From positions 248,001-312,000 of the forward strand of contig CAKUNE010000001.1 of the NCBI GenBank assembly GCA_934668345.1: DNA of 64,000 nt, written 5' to 3'. A program made the position numbers and the translations under genes. Numbering within the stretch: the stretch's first letter is position 1; every line of letters starts with the position of its first letter. This DNA comes from an uncultured Collinsella sp. (lineage in GTDB: Bacteria; Actinomycetota; Coriobacteriia; Coriobacteriales; Coriobacteriaceae). The notes under the pieces are model-generated. The model was not told the DNA's origin. It saw only the letters and a program-made list of their open reading frames with translations, and ran no database searches. Below, in pieces: positions 1 to 9,729 of the stretch.

Positions 1-1246
1 AAAGGTCACCGATGCGGCTCCAGAGCTGCTGGGTCGTAAAGCCCAGGCGCTCGCAGAGCTTCTCGGGCGAGGTCTCCTTGCCGTCGATGACGTAGTACTT
101 CTTGTAGTTGCTCAGCACCTCGCGGATCGTATCGCCCATAAAGGGCTCGAGCTCCTCGAGCTGCTGCGACAGCACGCCAAAGCGCACCGTCTGGCCGATC
201 TTCACGCGGCCGCGTAGCGGCGCGATCTTGCCCTGGATCACGTCGAGCAGCGTGGACTTACCGGCACCGTTCTCGCCCAGCAGACCATAGCGGTCGCCCG
301 CGCCGATAAGCCAGGTCACGTCGGAGAGCACCTGCTTGGGCGCGCCGTCGGTGTCCGCATAGCCGGCGTCAACGTCGATCACGTCGATGACCTGCTTGCC
401 CAGGCGGCTCACGGCAAGTCGCTTGAGTTCCAGCTCGTCGCGCACGGGCGGCACGTCGGCGATGAGCTCGCGGGCTGCCTCCACGCGAAACTTGGGCTTG
501 GTGGAACGGGCCTGGGCGCCGCGGCTCAGCCACGCGAGCTCCTTGCGCGCCATGTTGCGGCGGCGCTCCTCGGTGACGGTGGCCATGCGGTCGCGCTCCA
601 CGCGCTGCAGGATGTATGCCGAGTAGCCGCCCTCAAAGGGATCGACCTGGCCGTCGTGGACTTCCCACATACTGGTGCAGACCTCGTCCAAGAACCAGCG
701 GTCGTGCGTGACCACGAGCATGGCGCCCTGGCCGCGCTGCCAGCGGGCCTTAAGATGGCGCGCGAGCCAGTTGATGGTGCGCATGTCCAGGTGGTTGGTG
801 GGCTCGTCGAGCATGAGCACGTCGTAGTCGCCGATCAGCAGGCGCGCGAGGTCCACGCGGCGGCGCTGGCCACCCGAAAGCTCGCCCACCGTGCCCTCCC
901 AGGGCACATCGCTAATGAGGCCGGCAAGGATCTGGCGCGTGCGAGGGCTCGACGCCCACTCGTACTCGGGCGTGTCGCCCACAACGGCATGATGCACGGT
1001 ATCGGTATCGACCAGGTTGTCCTTTTGGCCGAGCAGGCCGATCGTGGTGCCGCGGCGATGCGTCACGCGGCCATCGTCTGGCTCCAGCGTGCCCGCGAGC
1101 ACGCTCAGCAACGTCGACTTGCCGTCGCCGTTTTTGCCGACGATACCAATACGGTCGCCCTCGCCCACGCCGAGCGTCACGCTATCGAAAATATGCTTGG
1201 TGGGAAACTCTAGGCTGACGGAATCGCATCCCAAAAGAATCGCCAT
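1..1246 (-). CDS. ABC-F family ATPase (3' end cut by window edge)
   Basis: Two ABC ATPase domains and no membrane segments, the layout of ABC-F proteins, which act on ribosomes rather than as transporters. Domain 1 shows Walker A GKNGDGKST (about residue 37), signature LSGGQRRR and Walker B DVLMLDEPTNHLD. A basic inter-domain linker follows (about 225-290), and the second domain has Walker A GENGAGKST. The ATG at 1246 is preceded by AAGGAG at good spacing. About 415 residues are visible and the C-terminus runs off the left edge. The exact subfamily (Uup, EttA or a resistance type) cannot be decided from the sequence. Confidence 0.9.
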   Translation of the reverse strand, partial: MAILLGCDSVSLEFPTKHIFDSVTLGVGEGDRIGIVGKNGDGKSTLLSVLAGTLEPDDGRVTHRRGTTIGLLGQKDNLVDTDTVHHAVVGDTPEYEWASSPRTRQILAGLISDVPWEGTVGELSGGQRRRVDLARLLIGDYDVLMLDEPTNHLDMRTINWLARHLKARWQRGQGAMLVVTHDRWFLDEVCTSMWEVHDGQVDPFEGGYSAYILQRVERDRMATVTEERRRNMARKELAWLSRGAQARSTKPKFRVEAARELIADVPPVRDELELKRLAVSRLGKQVIDVIDVDAGYADTDGAPKQVLSDVTWLIGAGDRYGLLGENGAGKSTLLDVIQGKIAPLRGRVKIGQTVRFGVLSQQLEELEPFMGDTIREVLSNYKKYYVIDGKETSPEKLCERLGFTTQQLWSRIGDL

Positions 1247-1290
1247 ATGCCCTGCTCCTTCGTAGAAATTCAACGTTGTCCATGATAGCG

Positions 1291-1331
1291 AAAACCACCA
1301 CAAAGGTGCCTGTCCCCTTTGTGGTGGTTTT
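1291..1331. repeat. Perfect palindrome with a GTGCCTGTCCCC core
   Basis: Two 16-nt arms (1291-1306 and 1316-1331) are perfect inverted complements around a 9-nt loop in the gap between the ABC-F gene and the end of the pst operon. The CTGTCCCC core recalls palindromes of the REP/RAYT type, and the hairpin at 14496-14526 has a similar core (CTGACCCC). It may also help terminate transcription. Confidence 0.7.
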
Positions 1332-1368
1332 GGGCGGGCGCAGTCGACGAGCGCAACCCCGCAAACGC

Positions 1369-1407
1369 AAAAAGGCGGGCCATCTCCCGCAAGAGATGAC
1401 CCGCCTC
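1369..1407 (-). terminator. Rho-independent terminator of the pst operon
   Basis: Read on the minus strand, a GC-rich stem (AGGCGGGTCATCTC pairing with GAGATGGCCCGCCT) is followed directly by a run of T residues. It lies about 55 bp after the pstB stop codon. Confidence 0.8.
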
Positions 1408-1461
1408 TCCAATCAGTCCCGTGGCGACCGTGGCCGCCGCGGGCCTCAAGCATGTCCCGGA

Positions 1462-2330
<869 letters not shown>

Positions 2331-2334
<4 letters not shown>

Positions 2335-3257
2335 TCGGCCGTCATCCTCCTTGCCAGTTGCTTGCCCACGATACGGGCGATTACGTTAAACAGCAGCACG
2401 CAGATCATCAGCAGTGCCGCGGTTCCCCAGACGATCTGCTGGGCCTCGGGGCTGCCTTCGCCATAGATCTTGTAGATGTGCACGGCGAGCGACTCACCGG
2501 GGCGGAACACATTCCAGGCGCAGGTGGGGCTCGACAGGTTAAAGCTCAAGAAGTTGAGACGAACCGGCGAGCTCATGCCCGAGGTAAAGAGCAGCGCTGC
2601 GGCCTCGCCAAACACGCGGCCAGCCGAAAGCACAATGCCGGTCACGATGGCGGGCATGGCCTCGGGGATCAGGATGTGCAGCGTGGCTTCCCAGCGGGTG
2701 AGGCCCATGGCCAGGCACGCGTCGCGCTGGGCCTGTGGCACGTCCTCGAGCGCTTGCTGAATCACGCGCACCAGGATCGGGATGTTGAACATGGTGAGCG
2801 CGACGGCGCCGGAAATAATGGAGTACTTCCAGCCCAGCTGCACCGAGAACACCAGAAATCCGAACATGCCGACAACGATGGAAGGCAGCGAAGACAGCGT
2901 CTCGATGGCGGTGGAGGCGATGTCACGGATGGGGCCGTCGGGCGCGTACTCGACCAGGAAGACTGCGCCGCCCAGGCTGATGGGCACCGAGATACCTAAG
3001 GTGATCAGCAGCAGATAGAACGAATCGAACAGCTGGTAGAGCACGCCGCCCTGGGTTCCGTTGGCGCGCGCGGGCTGCGTGAGGAAGCCCGGCTGGAACA
3101 GCGTCGAGATACCCTCGAACAGGATGTAGGCCACCATGGAAACGACGACGAGCATGACGATGGCGACGATTGCCGTCAACACGCCCGTGGCGATGCGGTC
3201 CTGTTTTTGAACACGCCCGAGTCTCGCCTCGTCGATGTGGATGCGCGTGCTAGCCAC
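2331..3257 (-). CDS. pstA: Phosphate ABC transporter permease PstA
   Basis: Inner-membrane permease of the phosphate importer. About six hydrophobic segments are visible, with the binding-protein-dependent transport motif EAALLFTSG and the conserved region from IETLSSLPSIVVGMFG to ALTMFNIP. I chose the GTG at 3257, which overlaps the end of pstC and is preceded by AGGGGGCGAAGG. A TTG at 3281 would add eight residues but has no clear ribosome binding site. pstA overlaps both neighbours, as expected for an operon whose products form one complex. Confidence 0.93.
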
Positions 3258-4158
3258 GAGCCTTCGCCCCCTTGCGGCCAATAAGATGGATGATCAGGAT
3301 GAAGATGAGGCTCATGCCCATCAGCAGCAGACCGAGTGCCCACAGGACGTCGTCCTGGGCCGAGCCCTCGGCATAGACCGCCATGGACGTGGTAAGCGTG
3401 GTCGTGATGGTGGACGCCGGCGACAGCAGCGACGTCGGCATGGCCTCGATGCCGCCGATAACCATGCGCACGGCGAGCGTCTCGCCAAAGGCGCGGGTCA
3501 TGCCAAGGATGACCGCGGTCATGAGCGACGGCATGGCGGACTTGAGCACCACGTGCCAGATGGTCTGCCAGCGGGTGTAGCCCAGTGCGAGCGAACCCTG
3601 ACGGTAGCTGTCGGGCACGGCGCGCAGGCCATCGACCGAAAGCGTGGTCATGGTCGGCAGGATCATGACGGCCAGCACGATGGCGCCGGGCAGGATGCCA
3701 AGGCCCGTGCTCACGTGGAAGACGCTCTTCATAAGGCCGACGACCACGTGAAAGCCAATCAGGCCAAAGACGACCGAGGGGATGCCGGTCAAAAGCTCAA
3801 TGAGCGGCTGAAAGATCTTGGAGCCAAACTTAGGGCTAATCTCGACCGCGAAGATGGCAGAGCCGATGGCAATGGGCAGCGCGATGAGCGTGGAGAGCAC
3901 CATGACCGCAAACGAGGTGACGATCAGGGGCAGGGCACCGGTATAGGGCAGGCCGTTTTCGGCCGTGTTGGCCAGGTCCCACTTGGTACCGGTGAAAAAC
4001 TCGACGACCGAGACGCCGTCCTTGACAAAAGCCGAGAGGCCCTTTTGGGCGACCATGAAGATGAGCGCGGCAACAACAAGCGTCACGAGCGCTACGCACG
4101 CGCCCGTGACGCCCAGGCCCACGTTCTCAAGGTCGCGCTTTGGCAGCTGTTTTGCCAT
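3250..4158 (-). CDS. pstC: Phosphate ABC transporter permease PstC
   Basis: Second membrane permease, pairing with PstA. It has 302 residues and about six transmembrane helices, the first being LGVTGACVALVTLVVAALIF. The family motifs ELLTGIPSVVFG and the EAA loop RAFGETLAVRMVIGG are present. The ATG at 4158 follows GGAAAGG. It lies 25 bp after pstS and slightly overlaps pstA. Confidence 0.95.
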   Translation of the reverse strand: MAKQLPKRDLENVGLGVTGACVALVTLVVAALIFMVAQKGLSAFVKDGVSVVEFFTGTKWDLANTAENGLPYTGALPLIVTSFAVMVLSTLIALPIAIGSAIFAVEISPKFGSKIFQPLIELLTGIPSVVFGLIGFHVVVGLMKSVFHVSTGLGILPGAIVLAVMILPTMTTLSVDGLRAVPDSYRQGSLALGYTRWQTIWHVVLKSAMPSLMTAVILGMTRAFGETLAVRMVIGGIEAMPTSLLSPASTITTTLTTSMAVYAEGSAQDDVLWALGLLLMGMSLIFILIIHLIGRKGAKARG

Positions 4159-4183
4159 TGCAAACCTTTCCGGGGGCGATTAC

Positions 4184-5122
4184 TTATTGAGCGGAAACCT
4201 TGCCGCTGGCGTCCTTGACGACCTTCATGGCAGAGACGGGGATGAAGCCCTGCTCCTCGACAAGCTTGCCCTGGACGTCGTCGGAAAGCATGAAGTCAAG
4301 GAAAGCCTTGGTGGCCTCGTCGGCGTCCTTAGAGCAGTACATGTGCTCGGCAGCCCAGATCTTGAAGGAGTCGTCGGTGACGTTTTCGCTCTTGGGCTCG
4401 ACGCCCTCGACCTTGATGGCGTTGAACTTGGAGTCGTCGAAGTGCGAGAAGTCGAGGTAGGAGATGGCGTTGTCGGTGCTGGCCATCTGAGTCTGGACGT
4501 CGCCGGACTTGTCGAGCTCGGCGTCGCCCTTAAAGTCGACAGCCTCGTCGCCAAAGACGGCGGCCTCGAAGGTGGCGCGGGTGCCGGAGCCAGCCTTACG
4601 GTTGAGGACGACGATGGTGGCGTCGTCGCCGCCGACCTCCTTCCAGTTGGTGATCTGACCGGAGAAGATGCCCTTGAGTTGTTCGAGGGACAGGTCGTCG
4701 ACCTTGACGTTCTTGGAGACAACGGGGCCCATGCCCACGACGGCGACCTCGTGGTCGACGAGGTTCTTGACCTGGTCGGCCTCGAGCTTGGTCTCGGCGA
4801 AGACGTCGGAGTTGCCGATGGTGACGGTGCCGGCGGCGACAGCGGTCAGGCCCTTGCCCGAACCGTTACCCGAGCCGGAGATGGAGACGTCGGGGTTGGC
4901 GTCCATGAACTTCTCGGCAGCAGCCTCGACGAGAGCCTGGAACGAAGAGGCGCCGTCGTAGGTCACCTCGCCGGAGACGGACTCGGCAGCGGCGGCGCTA
5001 CCCTTGTCGGCGGCATCGGAAGTGTTGGAGCCACCGCAACCAACAAGGCCGAGACCGACGATGCTGACAAGACCACCAGCGAGGCCGAGGAACTGACGAC
5101 GAGAATAAGCCTGATCGAGCAT
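4184..5122 (-). CDS. pstS: Phosphate-binding lipoprotein PstS
   Basis: Extracellular phosphate receptor of the Pst importer. The N-terminus has a signal peptide ending in the lipobox GLVGC, so the mature protein is probably lipid-anchored; an SRRQFLGLAG stretch also resembles a Tat signal. Phosphate-binding segments include the SGSGNGSGKG loop and RKAGSGTRATFE. The start at 5122 is chosen because AAGGAAG lies 5 nt upstream and the signal peptide begins there; an in-frame codon at 5212 would put about 30 implausible residues before it. First gene of pstSCAB, normally induced by phosphate starvation. No clear PhoB box could be picked out by eye. Confidence 0.96.
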   Translation of the reverse strand: MLDQAYSRRQFLGLAGGLVSIVGLGLVGCGGSNTSDAADKGSAAAAESVSGEVTYDGASSFQALVEAAAEKFMDANPDVSISGSGNGSGKGLTAVAAGTVTIGNSDVFAETKLEADQVKNLVDHEVAVVGMGPVVSKNVKVDDLSLEQLKGIFSGQITNWKEVGGDDATIVVLNRKAGSGTRATFEAAVFGDEAVDFKGDAELDKSGDVQTQMASTDNAISYLDFSHFDDSKFNAIKVEGVEPKSENVTDDSFKIWAAEHMYCSKDADEATKAFLDFMLSDDVQGKLVEEQGFIPVSAMKVVKDASGKVSAQ

Positions 5123-5350
5123 GATCTTCCTTTCATACATGCGACTCGCGGGCACCCTGCCCGCTTTGCTGTTTGGAAAGATACGACCTCGATCGGACGG
5201 CAGCCGCGCCAACTGCGGTTTCTTACGGGCATCTGATAGACCCTTACCGCAAGCTCTGCCCAGCCTTTACAAACGGATAACAATCCAGCGCCGAACATGG
5301 CGCACCGTTTACACCAGAGGAACGTCCCCATGGACTGCCCCACCGCAACA
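5123..5350. other. pstS leader and upstream region
   Basis: No gene is supported here. On the minus strand the pstS leader holds a perfect 7-bp hairpin (5148-5164, GCGGGCA pairing with TGCCCGC) about 25 nt upstream of the start codon. No confident promoter was found. Confidence 0.4.
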
Positions 5351-5379
5351 GAAAAAGCCCGGGCAAAAGCACCGGGCTC
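5351..5379 (-). terminator. Terminator after the dipeptidase gene
   Basis: On the minus strand, GCCCGG pairs with CCGGGC around a short loop and is followed by TTTTTC. It lies about 40 bp after the stop codon of the PepV gene. Confidence 0.8.
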
Positions 5380-5419
5380 GTAATGCAAGTTTGTATCCAA
5401 GCAGGATATAGGGGAAGCC

Positions 5420-6856
5420 CTACAGCTCCAACTCGTTGAGCTTTAAGATTGCCACGATGTAAATCTTGAGCGCTTGCTTGAGCTGTTCCTCGTTGGCGCA
5501 CTCGTTGGGACCGTGCATCTGGCCGCCCCACGCGGGCAGCTCCAGGCCGGTCTCCTCGGGGCCAAACGACACGGCGCGGGCAAAGTTGCGCGCGTACGTG
5601 CCGCCGCCCATGGCAAAGGGCTCAGCATGCTTGCCCGTAAACTCGTTATAGGTATCAATAAGCGCCTTCACGGCCGGATCGTCAGCCGAAACTGAGAACG
5701 GCACCTTGGCACGACCCACACGGTACGTCACGCCAAAGCGGCCCACGAGCGGCTCGAGCTGCTCGCAAATGGTATCGGCGCTCGTGCTGTCGGGGAAGCG
5801 CACGTCGATGACCTGCCCAATATGGCCATCCGCCACGCGGATGACGCCAGCGTTGCAGGTAAGCGGGCCAAACGCCGGACTCGTCGCATCGATACCCAGG
5901 CCGCGACCATAGGCGTCCGCATGCACAAAGGCCAAAAACTTGACAAACTCGTGCTCGGCAGGCGTTAGCAGGCGCTCGTCGCGTGCACCAAACGCGTCCT
6001 CGGCCTCGCGCAGATACGTCACGATCAGGCCGACGGCATTGATGGTGCCCTCAGGCATCGAAGCGTGGCCGCCAATACCGTGGGCGAAAATCTGCGCATG
6101 GCCATTATCAAGCGCCGTGATCTCCAGACGGTCGGCGTTCTCGATGGGCGCCGGCAGCTCATCGGCGGCAATCGCGAGCTCGCAGATGGACTGCGACGGA
6201 ATGGCATTGCTCGCCTCGGCGCCGCTCCAGGACACAATGCGCCCGCCGTCGATCTTGGGGCTCACGAACGTCGCCCCAAACTGGCCCTTCTCGGCATTGC
6301 AGACCGGGAACTCGGCATCGGGCGTAAACAGAAAGTCGGGGTCTGCGTGGTTCTCCAGATAATGGTGAACGTCGGACATGCCCACTTCCTCATCGCAGCC
6401 CAGCAGCGCGCGGAAGGTGTAGCGCGGAACAATGCCGTGCTTGAGCAGATAGGCGCCGGCGTAGAGCGACAACACCGCCGGGCCCTTGTCGTCAATCACG
6501 CCGCGACCGAGCAGCCAGCCCTCGCGGCGCTCCATGGCGAACGGGTCGGTGTTCCAGCCAGGGCCGGCGGGAACCACGTCCACGTGGCAGATAGTCGCGA
6601 GCTGCTTGTCGCCGCGGCCCGGAATATCGGCGATTCCCACATAGCCCTCGTCGTCGCTCGTCTGGTAGCCGAGCTTTTGCGCGATGCCGAGCGCGCAATC
6701 GAGCGCGTCACGGACCGGGCGGCCAAACGGCGCGCCAGGCTCCGCATCGGCAGAAACTGCCACGGACGGGTAGCCCACCAACTGCTCGATATCGGCGACA
6801 ACATCCTCCCAGACCTCGTCGACATACTCGGTAACGCTCTGCTCCACCTGATTCAT
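5420..6856 (-). CDS. pepV: M20 family dipeptidase, PepV type
   Basis: Zinc-dependent cytoplasmic dipeptidase. The M20 metal site is clear: HVDVVPAGPGWNTDPF (about residue 90), GRGVIDDKGPAVLSLYA with the bridging aspartate, GCDEEVGM, and a C-terminal His in AWGGQMHGPNE. The 478-residue length matches PepV/DapE-like dipeptidases. The ATG at 6856 is preceded by TAAGGAGG. It lies 54 bp downstream of a HAD phosphatase on the same strand and may be co-transcribed with it. Confidence 0.92.
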   Translation of the reverse strand: MNQVEQSVTEYVDEVWEDVVADIEQLVGYPSVAVSADAEPGAPFGRPVRDALDCALGIAQKLGYQTSDDEGYVGIADIPGRGDKQLATICHVDVVPAGPGWNTDPFAMERREGWLLGRGVIDDKGPAVLSLYAGAYLLKHGIVPRYTFRALLGCDEEVGMSDVHHYLENHADPDFLFTPDAEFPVCNAEKGQFGATFVSPKIDGGRIVSWSGAEASNAIPSQSICELAIAADELPAPIENADRLEITALDNGHAQIFAHGIGGHASMPEGTINAVGLIVTYLREAEDAFGARDERLLTPAEHEFVKFLAFVHADAYGRGLGIDATSPAFGPLTCNAGVIRVADGHIGQVIDVRFPDSTSADTICEQLEPLVGRFGVTYRVGRAKVPFSVSADDPAVKALIDTYNEFTGKHAEPFAMGGGTYARNFARAVSFGPEETGLELPAWGGQMHGPNECANEEQLKQALKIYIVAILKLNELEL

Positions 6857-6910
6857 GGACGACCTCCTTACCAATGAGCGGCAAGCGTACCCGCCCCTCA
6901 CATTACGTCA

Positions 6911-7573
6911 TTAGATAGCGAAAAGTTTAGCAAGCTCGGCCGCCGAGTGCACCACCGCATCGGCACCCGCCGCCTCATGCTCGCCCGGCACCGCCGCGCC
7001 CGAATAGATGCCAATGCACGGCACGCCCATTGTGTGCGCGCCCTCGACGTCGTTAAAGCGGTCGCCGATCATCACGGCCTCGTCGGCCGTCGCGCCAAGC
7101 GCCGCCAGGGCGTCGCGGACCGAATCGGCCTTGGTCTCGCGTCCCTGCGGCGGATTCATGCCAACCACCGCCTCAAACTGAGAAAGCCCCAGCTCATGCA
7201 CCATGTCGATACACTTTGCCTCCATGCGAGACGTCGCCACGGCCATGCGATGACCCTGCGCCGCCAAGCCATCGAGCAGCTCGGGGATTCCGTCGAACAC
7301 GGGATACTCCTCCGGACCCAGCTCGTCAAAAAAGGCACGGTACTCGTCGGCCACCACGAGCGACTCCTCGCGCGTAAAGCCGTAAAAGTCGTGGAAGCTC
7401 TTCCACAGCGGAGGCCCGATCATGCGACGCAGGTCACCCATCTGCGCCTCCGAAAACCCGCGCGCGGCCAACGTTTTGCGTGTCGAGGTCATCACCGCCC
7501 GACCCGTATCTGCCACCGTGCCATCGAAATCAAACAGCACGACCGGCCGCTTGCCTATCTCCAGCGCCTCCAT
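6911..7573 (-). CDS. HAD-superfamily hydrolase (phosphoglycolate phosphatase-like)
   Basis: HAD subfamily IA phosphatase of 220 residues. Motif I is LFDFDGTVADTG near the N-terminus, motif II lies in AVATSRMEAK, and the acidic motif IV is VMIGDRFNDVEGA. A helical cap lies between motifs I and II. The ATG at 7573 follows GAAGAGGG. The substrate cannot be read from sequence; phosphoglycolate, pyrophosphate (PpaX) and nucleotide phosphatases share this architecture. It is followed by pepV on the same strand. Confidence 0.85.
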   Translation of the reverse strand: MEALEIGKRPVVLFDFDGTVADTGRAVMTSTRKTLAARGFSEAQMGDLRRMIGPPLWKSFHDFYGFTREESLVVADEYRAFFDELGPEEYPVFDGIPELLDGLAAQGHRMAVATSRMEAKCIDMVHELGLSQFEAVVGMNPPQGRETKADSVRDALAALGATADEAVMIGDRFNDVEGAHTMGVPCIGIYSGAAVPGEHEAAGADAVVHSAAELAKLFAI

Positions 7574-7729
7574 CGGTATCCCTCTTCCCCAGTTGATGAT
7601 TTCCACACCGACACTTCAAACTGTTGACTATTCAACAATTGAACCTAGCAATGTAGAGCAACTCCACTATACTTGTCGCACTTTGCTCTCAGAAGGCGGC
7701 GCCGTCGCGCCCCAACGAAAGGTGCAATT

Positions 7730-8590
7730 ATGTCTTTTGCCATCATAACCGACTCCACGTCGGACATCTCCCCCGCCCGTGCTCAAGAGCTTGGCATTTA
7801 CGTGATTCCGCTGCATGTGATTATCGAAGGCGAGGACCTGCTCGACCAGGTGCAGATTACCGCCGAGGAATACGTCGCCCGCATGGCAGGCTCCGAGCAG
7901 CTGCCGCACACCTCGCAACCGAGCGCCGGCGAGTTCAAGGCACTCTTTGACCGCGTGCTCGCCGACGGCCACGATAGCGCGATCTTTATCTCGCTGTGCA
8001 GCGAGTGGTCCGCCTGCTATGCCAACGCCAGCCTGGTGGCCGAGACCCACGAGCTCGACGTGCGCTGCATCGATTCGCGCACCGGCTCGGGCGCCGAAGG
8101 CCTACTGGTGGAGTACGCGCTGGCCATGCGCGAGGACGGCCGCAGCCTGGACGAGACCGAAGCGCAGATCCGCGCGACGCTGCCTGACGCCCATCTGCTG
8201 CTAATTCCCCGCACGCTCGAGAACCTCGTTAAGAACGGCCGCGCGCCTAAGCTCGCCGGCCAGCTCACGCAGATGCTCAACATTCGCCTGGCCGTTTCGC
8301 CGGAGTGGCAGTCGGGCGAGATCAAGGCCATCAAAAAGGGCCGCGGCGCCAAGCGCATCGTCGCCAACACCATGGCAGACTGCCTCGCGTTTTTGGACGA
8401 GCACCCGGGCTCAAGCGTGCGCGTGCTCACGACCGGCGCCGCCGAGGAGCAGAAACTTGTCAACGAGGCGCTCGCGGGCCAGGGCTACGTAGACGCCGGC
8501 GCCGGCACCATCGGCTGCACCATCGCCACCCATGTAGGCGTCGACGCCATCGCCATCAGCTACTGCCCCCGCTACCAGCCAACTCGCTAG
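7730..8590 (+). CDS. DegV family fatty-acid-binding protein
   Basis: DegV (FakB-like) protein of 286 residues. These proteins bind a fatty acid and present it to the FakA kinase for phospholipid synthesis. The N-terminal IITDSTSDIS motif, the Q(V)TAEEYVARM region, the DSRTGSGAEG loop and the C-terminal IGTHVG-like segment (IATHVGVDAIAI) are typical. The start ATG follows GAAAGGTG. A paralog lies at 22297-23187; the two are only distantly alike. Cells often carry several DegV proteins with different fatty acid preference. Confidence 0.9.
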   Translation: MSFAIITDSTSDISPARAQELGIYVIPLHVIIEGEDLLDQVQITAEEYVARMAGSEQLPHTSQPSAGEFKALFDRVLADGHDSAIFISLCSEWSACYANASLVAETHELDVRCIDSRTGSGAEGLLVEYALAMREDGRSLDETEAQIRATLPDAHLLLIPRTLENLVKNGRAPKLAGQLTQMLNIRLAVSPEWQSGEIKAIKKGRGAKRIVANTMADCLAFLDEHPGSSVRVLTTGAAEEQKLVNEALAGQGYVDAGAGTIGCTIATHVGVDAIAISYCPRYQPTR

Positions 8591-8603
8591 GGACGCCCAC
8601 ATC

Positions 8604-8670
8604 AGTTGCGGTGAAATAGGGACTGTTTTTGGCTTATTAGCCGCCAATCAATCCCTATTCCACCGCAACT
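8604..8670. repeat. Inverted repeat with 19-nt arms
   Basis: Arms at 8604-8622 and 8652-8670 (AGTTGCGGTGAAATAGGGA and its complement) match with one mismatch. The element sits directly after a degV stop codon and just before another palindrome. It resembles REP/MITE-type repeats rather than a simple terminator because it has no T-run. Confidence 0.65.
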
Positions 8671-8686
8671 TAGAAGCAGTTCATTT

Positions 8687-8747
8687 GGGACGGGGCTAAA
8701 AAGACTGGCATGTAACGTTACGCACCGGTCTTTTTAGCCCCGTCTCA
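8687..8747. terminator. Bidirectional terminator / GGGACGGGG repeat
   Basis: Long near-perfect inverted repeat containing GACGGGGCTAAAAAGAC and its complement, lying between convergent genes. The A/T tracts inside the stem could provide U-runs in both directions. The GGGACGGGG head is shared with the repeats near 16.6 and 19.5 kb, so it belongs to a dispersed family. Confidence 0.65.
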
Positions 8748-8758
8748 TTTTAGCCACT

Positions 8759-9517
8759 CTACATCAGCCCGCTCAGGGCGATGTCGACGGCCTCGTTGAG
8801 GTCGTCGGTAATGTGCACCAGCTCCGGATCGAGCGGGCTGATCATACCGGCATTCATCACCGGGCCGTTGAGCCAGTCGAACAGGCCCTGCCAGTACTCG
8901 CTGCCCACCAGCACGAGCGGCATACGCTTGACCTTGTGCGTCTGCACCAGCGTGAGAACCTCGAACATCTCGTCGAGCGTACCAAAGCCGCCGGGAAATA
9001 CGATGGCGCCCGAGCTGTACTTAACGAACATGGTTTTGCGCACAAAGAAGTAGCGGAAGTCCATGCCGAGGTTCACGTATTTGTTGAGCCCCTGCTCGTG
9101 CGGCAATTCAATGCCTAGGCCAACTGACTTGCCGTTGACACTCGCCGCTCCCCTGTTGGCCGCTTCCATGATGCCGGGGCCGCCACCGGTGATGACCGCC
9201 ACGCCACGTTGCGCGATCTTGCGCCCGACGGTACGCGCCGCCTTGTAGAGCGGATCGGTCTTGGGCGTGCGGGCGCTACCAAAGATGGTCACCGCAGGTC
9301 CAAGCTCGGCAAGTGCGCCAAAGCCATCGACAAACTCTGCCTGAATTCGCAGCACGCGCCAGGGGTCGGCGTGCAGCCAGTCAGTCGACTCCTCGGGCGC
9401 CAACAGGTTGGCGTAGGTGTTGTCCTTAGGAATCATGGGGCCGCGCATGACCACGGGGCCGCGGCGGTACGTCTCGTCGTAGGCAGGCTCGCCCTCAACG
9501 TTCTCATTCTTAATCAT
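8759..9517 (-). CDS. LOG family (TIGR00730-type Rossmann fold) protein
   Basis: Putative nucleotide 5'-monophosphate phosphoribohydrolase. The two signature motifs are present: GGGPGIMEAANRGA and the catalytic FPGGFGTLDEMFE. The fold was historically called lysine decarboxylase-like, but characterised members release a base from nucleoside monophosphates. The N-terminal 40 residues precede the Rossmann core. The ATG at 9517 is preceded by TAGGAG, which supports it over an upstream in-frame codon at 9589. Its physiological substrate here is unknown. Confidence 0.85.
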   Translation of the reverse strand: MIKNENVEGEPAYDETYRRGPVVMRGPMIPKDNTYANLLAPEESTDWLHADPWRVLRIQAEFVDGFGALAELGPAVTIFGSARTPKTDPLYKAARTVGRKIAQRGVAVITGGGPGIMEAANRGAASVNGKSVGLGIELPHEQGLNKYVNLGMDFRYFFVRKTMFVKYSSGAIVFPGGFGTLDEMFEVLTLVQTHKVKRMPLVLVGSEYWQGLFDWLNGPVMNAGMISPLDPELVHITDDLNEAVDIALSGLM

Positions 9518-9529
9518 GGGTACTCCTAT

Positions 9530-9581
9530 CGAGAAAAAGAAAAGCGGGCGGGGTCGACGCCATGCGTCAAACACCCGCCCG
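9530..9581 (-). terminator. Terminator downstream of tgt
   Basis: On the minus strand CGGGCGGG pairs with CCCGCCCG around a 21-nt loop and is followed by CTTTTCTTTTTC. It lies between tgt and the LOG gene and would separate their transcripts. Confidence 0.65.
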
Positions 9582-9729
9582 AACATCAACTATTCGGTAT
9601 GGTACCCACGATGCATCAAGCACTTGCAAGCTATCGATCAGCGGTCGCGCAACCGGTGTCAGCGAATGTGACGACCGGCTGGCGCTCAACCATTGCCGTG
9701 CCCACGCTCTGCAAGCGTGTCTGTCGCTC

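Noticed and set aside
5123..5350. PhoB box before pstS
   Set aside because: No direct-repeat pattern convincing enough to call by eye.
9590..9729. tRNA or small RNA between tgt and the LOG gene
   Set aside because: No cloverleaf or T-loop motif and no clear conserved stem.
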